Shown here: positions 9,600-21,700 of the stretch, in pieces
How the letters are laid out: every line of letters begins with the position of its first letter
Numbering within the stretch: the stretch's first letter is position 1
Origin: Ceratopteris richardii
Lineage: Eukaryota; Streptophyta; Polypodiopsida; Polypodiales; Pteridaceae
Length of the DNA stretch: 64,000 bases
Direction: 5' to 3'
NCBI GenBank assembly: GCA_020310875.1
Contig: CM035416.1
Span: 80,051,278 to 80,115,277, forward strand
Translations under genes and position numbers: made by a program
Notes under the pieces: model-generated
Database searches by the model: none
Told to the model about the DNA's origin: nothing
The model's input: only the letters and a program-made list of their open reading frames with translations

Positions 9600-9951
9600 T
9601 TGAGGACAGAAAAGTTGGATAGAATCAAATTATTTAGCTGAGACTAGTGTGCACCTTTGATAGACTATAATTATTAAATTGAAATTAGATATTCAATTCT
9701 AGATCTCTTCTTCATCTAGAATTAACTTATGCAAGTTCCTGTATAATTATTTCTTAGTCATCAATTCACTCCTGCAAAAAAAAATCAATGGAAATATGAG
9801 ATTAAGGACCTAAAAAATATCTAAGACATTTAAAATTAATAATTTAACACACATTGTTTGTAACCATCCTGCCAAGAAAATTCAATGGAAGTATCAATAG
9901 AAGCTTCTATTAGATGAAGATACATTATGTAAGAATGTCAGGGTTAACTTG
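9600..9951. other. AT-rich stretch, no gene seen
   Basis: This is AT-rich sequence between array D and the 3' end of the BAH-like gene. It probably includes that gene's 3' untranslated region. No motif of note was seen. Confidence 0.5.
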
Positions 9952-11194
9952 TTACAATCTTAAAGGTTGGAACTTAATCACCCTTGGTGGCAGGCAGCTT
10001 ATGCAAGATAATGATTTCTCTGATCTAATGTTAACTATTGCATCATCAATTGAGAATCTACACTGAGATGATACCTCATCAAGGTATTCTAGAAGCTCCC
10101 TTACATTTCTGAGATTCCAATTTGCAGTGACAATTATTTTCCTTGATTGAAAATCTGGATGAATCAATACTTCTAACTCAAATTCTGGACAGCTCTCCTC
10201 TGAGTCCAAGGCTATCCAAAGTCCAAGCTTTTTTTTCCACCTTCTATAGTCATATCCTAGAACCAGAGATTGTCGACATATCTGATATGAGATTGAAAGA
10301 GAATTGGGACTAACTTTACATAAAAGAATGTCACCTAGCTTTTGAACTTCTTTGCTATCCCATTCCCTACCTAAAACATCATCAATCTCTGAAATAGGGA
10401 CTCTCCTATTCAACCACATTGTTTTTGTTTTCTGTAATAACATGTTTTTAAAGCATGCTACAAAGACATGAATAGGCAAAAACCATTGAATCTTTATCCT
10501 TCTCGAAATTCGGCCTGCTGACATTGCCTTCTGGATGTCAAATTTAATTTTGCAGAGAAAACTTGAAACTGTTGAATGATCAGGAGCATCCCAATCTAAT
10601 GAAGAGATGCAAGGACTAGGTACGTGTACAAGAATTCCATAAGAACTCCTCCCTGACGGCACTTGATAATCTGCATAATGGACAAATAACTCTATGCTAT
10701 TGAAGAATTGAACAGATTTCTCTGCATACATGAGTTCTGCATATTCCTTATGAAGAACTCTGAATGTTCCTGTTAAACATTCAACAGGTTGCCATTCCAC
10801 AATATTGGAAGGAAAGATATCTGCAGTACAAAAACATATGTTTCATTATACAAAATCAATTGGAATGATAAAAGAGCATTGTCAAACTTCACTTACAGTA
10901 CGAAGGGAATTGCAGATGATTTTCTAGAACAAGATCCTTAGCGGTGTACACATGCTGTACTCGTGCAAACCAACCGCATCTCTTCAATTTGAAACTGAGA
11001 ATACGTCCCTTCCAATGGTTTCTTGTGTTGTCTCTTTTGGCACGCTTGACTTTATGGGCACCTCTACAGCTAGGAAGCATAGTAACCCAGTCATTTACTT
11101 TCACGGAAAGAGGTTTCCACAAAGAATCCTCTCTTCTGTTGTAAACCTCACATGAAGTTACGCGATTGGAAGGACGACGAGAAGAAGAAGCCAT
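9952..11194 (-). CDS. BAH-like N-terminal domain protein, transposon-encoded, two exons
   Basis: Exon 1 is 11194-10897, ending before GTAAGTGA. Exon 2 is 10820-9952, after TTTTTGTACTGCAG. The split codon restores frame and gives 388 residues. Residues about 25-130 (VKVNDWVTMLP, HWKGRILSF, GWFARVQHVYTAKDL, then GTFRVLHKEYAEL across the exon junction) have the layout of a BAH domain, which reads modified histone tails or nucleosomes in eukaryotes. The Ser/Arg-rich start (MASSSRRPSNR) could be a nuclear signal. The rest (about 130-388) has no family I recognise, though it has hydrophobic and Cys-containing segments that suggest a folded domain. A minus-strand TATAAATA at 11262-11255 and a CACGTG at 11280-11285 mark the promoter, resembling that of the other two genes. 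The BAH call rests on pattern only. Confidence 0.5.
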
Positions 11195-11637
11195 TTGAAC
11201 TTAGGAGAAGAAGAATGTTCAAAGCGAGAAACCGACGTTCATAAATTTTGGCAGTATTTATAGAAAAAAAGGCTTTGTACACGTGGAAACTTTTGATTTG
11301 ATGTTAACCCTGTCGTTGAATGATCATGACATTTTGTGAACCCAAAAATATTTCGTATCTTCAAAAATCAATTCCTTCTTGGAAATTCGAGAATATGCTT
11401 TGTGTAGTGTGCAAAAGTATCTTTTTTTGCATCAAACCGAAAAATTGTACACTGAATACGAGACTCTTCATCACTTTAGCGGCGCTTTGAAAGAAAATTG
11501 TATTAAAAAAAGAAATTCTCCATACGGTTAAAAGAGACAACAATGTTATATTCTTGTACACGTGGAAAGACGCTATTTGTCAATTTCCTTAATCTCTCAT
11601 TAGCAAACAGCCCCTTTTCGGCCGTTTTTCGCCCTAA
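11195..11637. promoter_or_regulatory. Promoter of the BAH-like gene and junction with copia sequence
   Basis: The minus-strand TATAAATA (11262-11255) and the G-box CACGTG (11280-11285) lie 60-90 bp upstream of the start codon. A second block, TTGTACACGTGGAAA, occurs at 11555-11569 and resembles the one at 11276. The transposon's right end should fall here. Family-A copia reverse transcriptase sequence begins abruptly near 11,638. Confidence 0.45.
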
Positions 11638-12796
11638 TGTGTCACAACCACCTGGCTATGAAGATCCCAAGAAGGTAAACTATGTTTGTAAATTGAAGAA
11701 GGCTCTATATGGATTGAAGCAGGCACCTAGGGCATGGAACTACAGGCTGACAACATACCTCCAAGACCAAGGGTTTACTATGAGCAAGGTAGATACTTCA
11801 TTGTTTATCAAAAGGAGCAATTCAGAGGTAATCTATCTCTGTGTTTATGTTGATGACATCATCATTACAGGTAATGATGTCCAAGGAATCAGAAGCATCA
11901 AAAACCAGATGATGAAGGAGATCAGGATCAATGATCTTGGATTATTGAAATACTTTCTAGGACTTGAATTAGTTTATACTAATTCAGGTATATATATCAC
12001 TCAGAAAAAATATGTACAAGACATGTTGAAGAAGTTTAACCTGCAGGATGCTAAAGTCTCAAATACTCCAATGGAAGTCAACCTAAAGCTAAGTGCTCAT
12101 GAAGGGGATGAAGTCCAAGACATTACAGGATATCAAAGTATGGTAGGTAGTTTGAATTATGCTACCTTGACCAGAATTGACATAGCATATGGATTTAGTG
12201 TGCTAAGTCAATTCATGCACAAACCAAGGGTACCTCACCTTGAGGCTGCAAAGAAGATCTTGAAGTATCTAAAGGGAACTCAGAACCATGGTTTGTACTT
12301 TCCTTATACATCAGATATTGACATTAAAGTGTATTCAGATGCAGATTGGGCAGGATGCAAGGATGATAGGAGGAGCACATCAGGATACTTATCTTTTGCA
12401 GGAGATAAACCTATTTCTTGGTCAGCCAAGAAACAACCAACAGTGGCATTGTCATCCACTGAAGCAGAGTATAGAGGGCTAGCCAATGCCACTCAAGAAG
12501 CCATTTGGTTAAAGCTTTTGTATACAGAACTAGGCCTATACACTAGGCCCCCAATTATCTTTGGAGACAACACAAGCTCTCTTCACCTTGCAGCTAATCC
12601 AATATATCATGCTAGAACAAAACACATAGAGGTTCATTACCACTATGTGAGAGAGAAGTTGCTAAGCAAGGACATTCAGTTGACCTATGTGTCTACTAAT
12701 ATGCAATGTGCAGATTTACTCACTAAAGCTTTGGATGGAAACAAGTTATGCAGATTCAAATCCATGATTGGATTGCAGGGTGTGATTGAAGATTGA
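11638..12796 (+). pseudogene. Ty1/copia pol fragment: reverse transcriptase and RNase H
   Basis: The frame is open to the stop at 12796. RT motifs are ALYGLKQAPRAW and the catalytic YVDD (in LCVYVDDIIITG). The RNase H part has VYSDADWAG and ALSSTEAEY, and the C-terminal HTKHIEV-like region typical of copia is present as HARTKHIEVHYHYVREK. Gag, protease, integrase and the N-terminal half of RT are absent, so it cannot be autonomous. The reading frame could be extended upstream to 11543, but that part has no copia similarity and comes from the junction. Confidence 0.85.
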
Positions 12797-12837
12797 AGAT
12801 GAAGACTTAAGCCAAAGTGTTTGGCCTGAGGGGGAGC

Positions 12838-13888
12838 TGTTGGTGCAATTCAAGCCCACAATTTGGCTTGGATTACTTCATGAAGACACCACTTGAAGGA
12901 AGGACCATAGAAACTTATGCTTATGATTTATTACCACTTTACCCATGTAAAAGTCTAAATGACTTGGAATCTTTTGTATACACCTACTTGATTAAGTCGT
13001 GGAAAAGTAGGACATGTGATTGAGGGAATATCTCCATATATTTAGAGGCTTGATTGAAGGGAGCCAAGAGTTCAAGTTTGAATTCAAAATCCTTAGTCAT
13101 CATATAAAAGGTGATCAAAAATTCGCGGGATATAGGATGAGATCCCGAGCTTCACTTCTGCTAGTATTGAGTGTGTGAGAGTGCTTCACCATAGCTCACA
13201 CATCTCTACCTCATTAGGCAATGCTTGGCATGCCAATGAGTTTGTAAATCAATGTGAATTAATACATACATTTACATATATCATCTCTCTGTTCTCTGGT
13301 TGATCACTCAAAAGTCTGCCAACTTCACAAGGGCATATCTCAGTGATTACTCCATCAAATCAAGTGATTCAAAGCTTGATAGATTCAGCTCGAAGTCTTC
13401 TACAAGCATACAAAGTTTCAAGCGAATTGATTCAGCCATTTCTGAGAAATCGTCGTCGAAGTGCTCCCTGGTCTATCTCTGCAACTCTCCTAAAAAGTCG
13501 GGGGTAATCATAATTTTGCTAAAGTGATTTCTCTGAGTATAGTTTATCATTTTATCTCATTCCACTTGCAAATGGTAGCTTACTAAGCTAATAGAATAGC
13601 TCTAGAAGGAATTTTGCCAATTGTAAGTGTACTAGTCATACTGAGCATAACTCTGAGCAGGTGTCAATACCAAAATAGCAAGTTTTCTTGGATTTGTGAA
13701 GTATCAAGTAGTCTGTTTTTTATTTGATCACTACACACATCATTTGCAAAGTACATATATGATCTCTTGGTATCATTTGGAAGCTAAGTGTGTCTACTAA
13801 TCATATCTGGAGTCACTAAGGGCTGGTGCAAAGCAGGATTAGCAGCACCTACTTAATCTTTTGGAGGATCCATCCATCTTTCCCAAAA
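12838..13888 (+). repeat. 3' LTR of the family-A copia fragment
   Basis: It begins TGTTGGTGCAA right after the polypurine tract and ends near CATCTTTCCCAAAA, where the complete element has CATCTTTCCCAACA. The length is close to the 1,057 bp of the intact LTR. Confidence 0.75.
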
Positions 13889-14388
13889 ATTTGAACTTTG
13901 TTGCCTTCAAATTTCGAGGAGTATTTGGTTTGAATCATTTTATCTTTTCGAAAATTTACCAAATTTCCAGGAGTATTCGGTTTGACTCATTTAGTAATTG
14001 GAATAGTAAATAACCAAAAAAAAAATCTTGGTTATAGTCCCTTCTCGTCAATTTGAGTTTCTTGAACTCACTCGAGTTTAGTACTGTAAGGATATTTTGT
14101 TTCATTCAACTTTTCAATATTATCTAACATTTCCAGATATATTTTCAACAACTTAGAAAAGAACACAAATAGCCACACGTTTTAACGAATTCACACGTGA
14201 ACATATGTAGATCATGATCATTATATTGGCTACATGTTGATCATTACATTGAATACATGTTGGGCCGTAGAAATAGAATGACTCAGAACACAAACAAAAA
14301 AGAAAGAAAATGAAAATAAGTTATATACAAATATTTTTTTCAATGCATGCATGATTAAAGACATTCCGTACCTATACAGGCTTGAAAT
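13889..14388. other. Unassigned AT-rich stretch
   Basis: No coding region or known repeat was seen. Two related segments contain GGAGTATTTGGTTTGAATCA and GGAGTATTCGGTTTGACTCA, a local duplication of about 60 bp. Confidence 0.4.
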
Positions 14389-14619
14389 TGTTGGAGTTAA
14401 AAGTCTGAGGAAGCACGCGAACAACACAAAGAGGAAGAAGAAGCTTGGTGCACAACACACAATACTGAACGTATTACCACTAGAATGAGAAAAGATAAAT
14501 AACCCGTTAGGACCATAGGCATATATACAAGTCGGGGGAAAAAAACCTCCTAAAGAGGGAAAAAAGTGCCCCGACAGTCCTAGTGTGTTCACACACATCA
14601 CTACCTAAATATATCAACA
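14389..14619 (-). repeat. Family-B copia 3' LTR, 231 bp
   Basis: On the plus strand it runs from TGTTGGAGTTAAAAG to ATATATCAACA. On the minus strand it is preceded by the polypurine tract AGGGGGGAT. Copies with matching ends lie at 49427-49657 and 62443-62671. Confidence 0.85.
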
Positions 14620-14692
14620 AATCCCCCCTGGGAGTGATGCGATGAACACGGAGCTGGCACTCATGTATAAGGAAGTGCCAAGCTATGTGGAA

Positions 14693-17480
14693 TCAATCCA
14701 CAAAAGCAAGTAAGCCCAAAGCTTTGCGGAAAGCTTCAAACTTCTCCCTGGGCAAAGCCTTCGTGAAAAGGTCTGCAATGTTCTCCTGCATGGGCACATA
14801 TGCCAAGCTGATCTCTCCAGTAGAGAACCTCTCCCTAACATAATGATAATGCACCTCAATGTGTTTAGTGTGAGCATGGAACAGAGGGTTCCTCGCAACT
14901 ACCAATGCACTCTCACTGCAAGTGAAGATGGTGGTGGTAGAAGACTGATCAACACCCAAATCAGCCATAAGGCGTCTGAGCCACACACACTCAATAGTCG
15001 ATGTGAAGGCTTCCCTATACTCAGCCGCACAACTAGAAGTGGCCACAGTAGGCTGCTTCTTGCTAAAACAAGATATACATGAGCTTCCAAGCATGAAGCA
15101 AAAGCCACTAGTGGAAAGATGAGTGTCATAGCAATGAGCCCAATCATTGTTAGAAAAAGCATGCAAATCTCGCAGTAGTGATCCCCCCTTGGGATAAAAC
15201 AATCCAAGTAGTCGGGTACCACTCAAGTATCAAAAGATGCGCTTAACCACCTGCCAATGCTTGACACGTGGGCAACGCATAAACCTCCACATGTGTGAGA
15301 CAACAAACTGAATATCTGGCCAAGTAATGCATAAGTAAATCAAGCATCCAAGAGCCTGCTCATAGAGAATATCATCAAATGCATCTCCAACATCATAAAG
15401 ACTCAATCATAAACCTATCTCCATAGGAGTGGCAATAGGTTTATAGTCTTCAAGGCCAAAATGATGCAATAATGTGTCAATATATTCCATTTGACACAAA
15501 GCCATTCCACCATCAACTTGCATAAATTGAATGTCTAAATAGTGATGCAAATGAGGCATGCCCCAAATCAAACATCTCAAATGAGGCATGCAAATCAGCC
15601 TTAAAATCAGCAATATGCATGTCATGAGGACCAGTGAGCAACATGTCATCAACATAGACAACAATGATTAGAAGCACATCATTAGCATGCTTAACATATA
15701 AGGTGCTTTCAGTTGGACTGTTCTCAAAACCATGTGCAATGAGATAAGCATGTATCTTTTCATACGAAGCATGTGGTGCATGCTTTATACCAAACAATGC
15801 CTTCTTTAATCTGCACACCTAGTTTTCATGCCCTTTTTGCACAAAGCCACGAGGCTAAAAAACATACACTTCTCTTCATCCAAGTCACCATTCAGAAATT
15901 TTGTTTTAATGTCCAACTCATATACATTCCAACGATGATGAGCTACAAGTGCACACGTGCTACGAATAGTAGTCATTCGGTATGTAGGTGCAAAGGTCTC
16001 ATCAAAATCAATGCATGTTTCCTGTGCATAACCCTTTGCAACAAGCCTAGCCTTATACCTTTCAACTGTTCCATCAGATTTACACTTCAGCTTGTATACC
16101 CACTTAGTGCCAATGGCCTTCTTGCCAAGAGGCAAGTCACATAAAGACCCAGTACAATTCTTCATGATAGCATCATATTCAGATTGCATTGCAACCATCC
16201 AATGTTCAGGATTTTGTGCTTCATCAAACAAAATAGGCTCAGTCTCATCGTAGAGACTAGATGCAGCCATAGCATAGCAATTTGATGCAAAAGAGGCACT
16301 ATGAGAGCCTGAATGAGTACGATATGATAAAGGTGCATCTAATTTGCTATCACGCAAAGTCTGCACCAGCCATTTTGGCATAGTTTTTGTGTGCTCAATA
16401 TCATCTCTCTCATCAACAATTGCATCATGTAAATCTGCATCAGAAATGGAATGATCTGCATCATTATATGAAACCTACAAAGGTTGAGAAGTTGCCTCAT
16501 TAGGACTAGCACTAGATTGTCCACCTGTAAAAAGAGACATCAAAGTATCATACATGTCTTTGGAGCTAACAGATGTCTCCTTAGTACATGAAAGTAATGG
16601 CTGAATAACATCTTCCATAAAAACAACATCACGGCTAACCAGAATGCGTTTTGTCTGTGGATGATACAGACGATAGCCTTTGTTTTCAGAACTCTACCCA
16701 ACAAAATTACATTGTATTGCTTTATCATCCAATTTTTTGTGATGTTTTTCAGGCACTAATGCATATGCCAAATCACCAAAAACATGCAGATGAGCAATAG
16801 ATGGCTTGCGACCATGCCAAGACTCATATGGAGTGATAGACTACAGTGCTTTAGTGGGACACCTGTTAAGTACATATGCTGCACACATAACAACCTTAAG
16901 CCAGAAACTATGTGCGAAAGCCTGACTCTTGACCATATACCTCACCATCTCCATGAGTGACCTGTTCTTCCATTTAGCAACTCCATTATGTTGAGGTGTA
17001 TACGACACTGTACACTGATGTTTTATCCCACGTTCAGCCAAAAGTGCATTAAAGTCAGAAGACATATATTCTTCCCCTCGATCAGAACAGAGGGTGCCCA
17101 TTTTACATGGTGATAAATTTTCAGCCAAAACCAAAAACTTTTTGAAGCACATAAACACTTCGGACTTTGCTTTCAATGGATATACCCAAGCATGCCTAGA
17201 AAAATCATCAATGAAGGTTATGAAGTAAAGATAGTTTCCAAAAGAAGGTGTCTGCATAGGACCACAAAAATCATTGTGAAAAAGCTGTAATTTTTGTGTA
17301 GCGCGAACGGAACCATCTTTTGGGAATGAGGAATGCTGTATTTTGCCCAAAATACAGCCATCACATACATGTTTACCAGTTGCCTCAAGTTTGGGCAAAG
17401 AGGACACCATTTCAAATTTCTACAAGCGTAGCAAACTAGCAAACTTCAGATGACCAAAGCGTGCATGCCAAAGCTTTGCA
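14693..17480 (-). pseudogene. Family-B copia pol remnant: integrase, RT, RNase H
   Basis: On the minus strand, the integrase core (17410-16841) has ITFIDDFSRHAWVYPL, SDRGEEYMS and HNGVAKWKNRS, so the third acidic residue of the DDE triad (usually in VAERxN) is Lys here. RT follows in pieces (16381-15806, then 15818-15513), with YVDDMLLTG intact. RNase H is at 15226-14693 (NNDWAHC, ATSSCAAEYRE). Frameshifts and stops between the blocks make it a pseudogene. Gag and protease are missing. Confidence 0.8.
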
Positions 17481-17659
17481 TCTGACATAGCCTAAGATAA
17501 GATTGGAGCACAACACACAATACTGAATGTATTACCACTAGAATGTACAAAGATAAGTAACCCATAAGGGCTGAAGGCATATATACAAGGCAGGGGGAAA
17601 AAACCTCTTAAAGAGGGTAAAAAGTACCCCGGTGGTCCTAGTGTGTTCACACACATCAC

Positions 17660-18659
17660 TGTTGGGAAAGATGGATGGACACTCCAAGTGATGAGTAGGT
17701 ACTGCCAAATACTGCTTAGTACCAACCCCTTCTAACTTCAGAGTTGATATGTGGACCCTCTTAGCTTTCCAATGGCACCATAAAAGTGCCTATGTACTTT
17801 GGAAATGATGTACGAAAAGATTGAATCAAAACAGACTACTTCTAAATAGAAGAATCCAAGAAAACCTTCTATTTTGGATCATACACCTACTGCTTGTAAT
17901 GCTTAGCGCTACCAGTACAGTAGGAATTGTAAAAATTCCTTTTAGAGGTATATAATTAGCTTAGTAAGCTAATGATTCCAGTGGAATCACTTGAAATGAT
18001 CCACTATACACAGAGAAATCAATTTAGCAAATTAATCATTACCCCCGATTTTTTAGGACCTCTACAAAGTTTGACCAGTGAGTGCTTCGACGCGCTTTTA
18101 TCCAAATTGGCTGAATGGTTTTGCTTCAGGTTTTGTCAGCATATAGATAACCTTGAGTGGATTCCAATAAGCTATAGATCATCGAATTTGGTGGAGAAAT
18201 GAGTGAGATATGAGCAGCACAACTTGACAGTGAGAAATGATAATGTAGGTATAATGTATTAATGAACAATGTTGTACAAGATCATAGGCTTGGTAATCAT
18301 AGCCTTATGATAGAGATTAGTGAAATGGCAATGGAGAGCTCGGGAAAATGATCACTCTAACCGTGATTTTTTCAAGTGAGTTTATATAAGTGTTCCATTC
18401 AAATTTGAATTTGAATTCAACTTTTGGCTCTCTCTAAAAGTGAACCTTCATTCTGGGAGATATTCCCTCAATGTAGTTGTTACTTTCTTAACTAAGAAGT
18501 CCACAAGTTTTTGGGTAGATGATTCAAATATTCTCAAGTAAAAAAGAAATGACTTTTACAAAGGTAAAGAAGTAAATCTCCACTAGCAATGGTTTTCATG
18601 TAACTTCACATCTTTATGAACCTCAAGCCAAATGTGTGGGCTTGGACTTTGCACCAACA
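17660..18659 (-). repeat. Family-A copia 3' LTR
   Basis: On the plus strand it runs from TGTTGGGAAAGATGG to TTTGCACCAACA. It is about 57 bp shorter than the 5' LTR because a segment present near 23,500 is missing. Confidence 0.92.
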
Positions 18660-18789
18660 GCTCCCCCTCAAGCCAAACATTTTGGCTTGTTCTTCTTCTT
18701 TAATCTTCATGAATATCCTACAATCCAATCATTGATTTGAACCTGCAAAGTTTTGTACCATCTAATGCTTTAGTCAAGGAATTTGCACA

Positions 18790-21700
18790 TTACATATTAG
18801 TTGATACATATGCCAGCTGAATATCCTTGCTTGATAGCTTCTCTCTCACATAATGATAGTGGACCTCTATATGCTTGGTCCTAGCATGATAAATAGGATT
18901 AGCTGCAAGGTGTAATGAACTTGTATTATCTCCAAAGATCATTGGATATGTAGTATGCAAGCCCAATTCTATATACAACAATCTGATCAATATGGCCTCT
19001 TGAGTAGCATTGGCCAATCCTCTATACTCTGCATCTGTAGAAGATAAAGCAACAGTACGTTGCTTCTTTGAAGACCATGATATTGGCTTATCACCTGCAA
19101 CTGAAAGGTATCCTGAGGTACTCCTGCTATCATCTTTGCATCCTGCCCAATCTGCACCTGAATAAATTTTAATGTCCAAGTTTGATGTATAAGGGAAATA
19201 CAAACCATGATGTTGAGTACCCTTAAGGTACTTCAAGATCCTTTTGGCAGCCTCCAAGTGAGGTGCCCTAGGCTTGTGCATAAACTGACTTAGCACACTT
19301 ACTCCATAAGCAATGTCTATCCTTGTCAAGGTAGCATAGTTCAAGCTTCCCACTATGCTTTGATAACTTGTAATGTCCTCAAGTACGTCACCTTCATGAG
19401 CACTTAATTTTAGGTTTATCTCCATTGGAATACTTGCAAATTTGGCATCCTGCAAATGAAACTTCTTTAACATATCTTGTATAAACTTTCTCTGAGTAAT
19501 GTAAATTCCAGATTAGTATAGACTAACTCAAGTCCAAGAAAATATATTAGTGATCCAAGGTCACTAATTTTGAGCTCCGATTCTTGATCTCTTTGATGAC
19601 ATTAGCATCATTACCTATAAGCATGATATCATCAACATATACACATAGGTATATTGCCTCTGAATTACTTCTCTTGATGAATAGAGAAGTATCTGCTTTA
19701 CTCATGATAAAACCTTGGTCCTGAAGATATGTGGTCAACCTATGGTTCCATGCCCTAGGTGCCTGCTTCAATCCATAAAGAGCTTTATTCAATTCGCATA
19801 CATATGTTACCTTTTTTGGATCCTCATAGCCAGGAGGTTGTGACATGTACACCTCCTCTAAAATCCAACCATTTAGAAATGCATTTTTTACATCCAACTG
19901 ATACATGTTCCAATTCTTTGATGCAGCCACACTTACCAATACCTTGATGGTTGGCATTTTGGCCACAGGTGAGAAGGTTTCCTCATAGTCAGTGCCTTGG
20001 GTTTGTGCAAAACCCTTGGCCACAAGTCTAGCTTTGTACCTACTTATTGACCCATCAGAATTTCTTTTTATCTTATAGATCCATCTAGAATCAATTACCT
20101 TCATAGACTCCTTCTTTGGTACTAGTCCCCAAGTATCACTCTCCTTGAGTGCTTCAATCTCCTCATCCATAGCTTCCTTCCATTCTGCCTTGGTCTTAGC
20201 TTCTTCAAATGATGCTGATTCTTCAATTGACAATTTTTTTGCAATATAAACAGAGTGCTTAGTAACAAGAGAAATGTCATACCCATATCTGATTGGCTTC
20301 TTGCTCTCCCTTTGTGATCTGATTGCTTGATTAGATGATTCAGGTATATCTTCAAATTTCTTCATCTTGAGTTTGCCTTTGGACTTCCATCCCTTGAACA
20401 CTTCAAGGTTGATGATGTCCTCATCATCTGAATTGGTGTCTTCATTCTGAGTAGGCTCCTCCTTAGTAAGGCTTGGAAACTCCTCTTCCAAGTCATAAGG
20501 TAGCATTACCTTCCTGTATTCACTATCAAACCAAGAGTCATTTTCATCAAAGACAACATCTCTACTAACCATGAATCCCTTGTTTGAAGGATTGTAGAAC
20601 TTGTAACCTTTCTGATTTAGATCATATCCAATGAAGATGCACTTCTCTGCCTTAGGGTCTAGCTTACCTCTTATCTGAGAGGGGATATGCACATATGCTA
20701 CACATCCAAAGATCCTACAATGATCAAGTGAAGGTCCTCTACCATGCCATGCTTCATAAGGGGTCATCCCATCAAGAGATTTGGATGGCAACCTGTTTAC
20801 CAAATAAGTGGCAGTAGATACACTCTCTGCCCACAAATAGTTAGGTAATTTTTTCTCATTTAACATTGACCTAGTTGTCTCAACAATCAATCTATTTCTT
20901 CTTTCTGCTAGCAGAATACCTTGTGGTAATTTCTCTTGTAATTCCTCTGTCTTGCAAGAATGCATCAAAATCATTTGAGAAGTACTCATCTCCTCCATCT
21001 GACCTTAGCCTTTTTAGATTTCTCCCTGTTTGATTCTCAACAAGTGCAAGATACTTTTTAAAGCAACTGAATACTTCATCTTTGCGCTTCATAAAGTACA
21101 ATACAATCCACCTACTATAATCATCAATGAAAGGTACATAATACCTTGATCCAGAGACTAAGGGATCCTTGCTTGGTCCCCATACATCTGTATGAACAAG
21201 TTCTAGGTAGTCCTCATGCATGTAGCCTTTCCTTGAGAAGGGTAACCTGTGAGACTTTCCAAACTGACAAGCACCACACTTATAAATCATGTGTTGCTTG
21301 GATACATTAGGTATCCCAAGCACACATTGATCTCTGCATATTTGTTTCAAGCTTCTTTCACCTACATGCCCTAATCTTTTGTGCCAAATTTCAAGCTCTC
21401 ATAATGTTTGATCTTTATAACTATAAAGTGCAATGTTCCTTGTATCCTCAAGTTCAAAAGTGAAAAGTCTACCTGTCTTTTCTCCTTTGGCAATTATCTT
21501 GAACCCATGCTTGGGATCCTCCACAAATGCTCCATATTGGTTGTCTAACATGCAAACCCGTTTCCACAATCTGTCCAACACTCATCAAATTCTTGGTAAT
21601 AGTTGGTACATATAGAACCATACTCAACATATTTTTGTTCCCATCATAGGTCTTAACATTTCCAACTTTAATCACTGAGTGCTAGGTTTCATCACCTGTT

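Larger units (their letters stand above)
1..11540. mobile_element. Large multi-gene DNA transposon (5' end outside window), carrying transposase, H3-Ulp1 fusion and palindrome arrays
   Basis: This is an inferred unit. It groups a DDE-type transposase, an acidic unknown protein, a histone H3-Ulp1 fusion and a BAH-like protein. What ties them together is that the palindrome family (18 copies, 2427-9450) lies between and within the genes and occurs nowhere else in the window. Transposase genes accompanied by a Ulp1/C48 protease are known from several large DNA transposon groups (for example KDZ and some Mutator-like and CMC elements). The left terminus is outside the window, because the transposase frame is open to base 2. 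The right terminus is not located; family-A copia sequence starts near 11,638, so the end must lie before that. No terminal inverted repeat or target-site duplication could be checked. The extent is therefore approximate and the grouping is inference. Confidence 0.6.
11638..13888 (+). mobile_element. 5'-truncated Ty1/copia element, family A (RT, RNase H, 3' LTR)
   Basis: The element starts inside the reverse transcriptase gene and runs through RNase H to the polypurine tract (GAGGGGGAGC, 12828-12837) and a 3' LTR of about 1,050 bp. It is the same family as the complete minus-strand element at 17660-23968, with near-identical protein and LTR. Everything upstream of mid-RT is missing. Confidence 0.85.

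Noticed and set aside
17972..18202. Plus-strand ORFs within the family-A LTRs (also 23,234-23,698)
   Set aside because: LTR sequence in antisense to the element; frames not preserved between the two LTRs.
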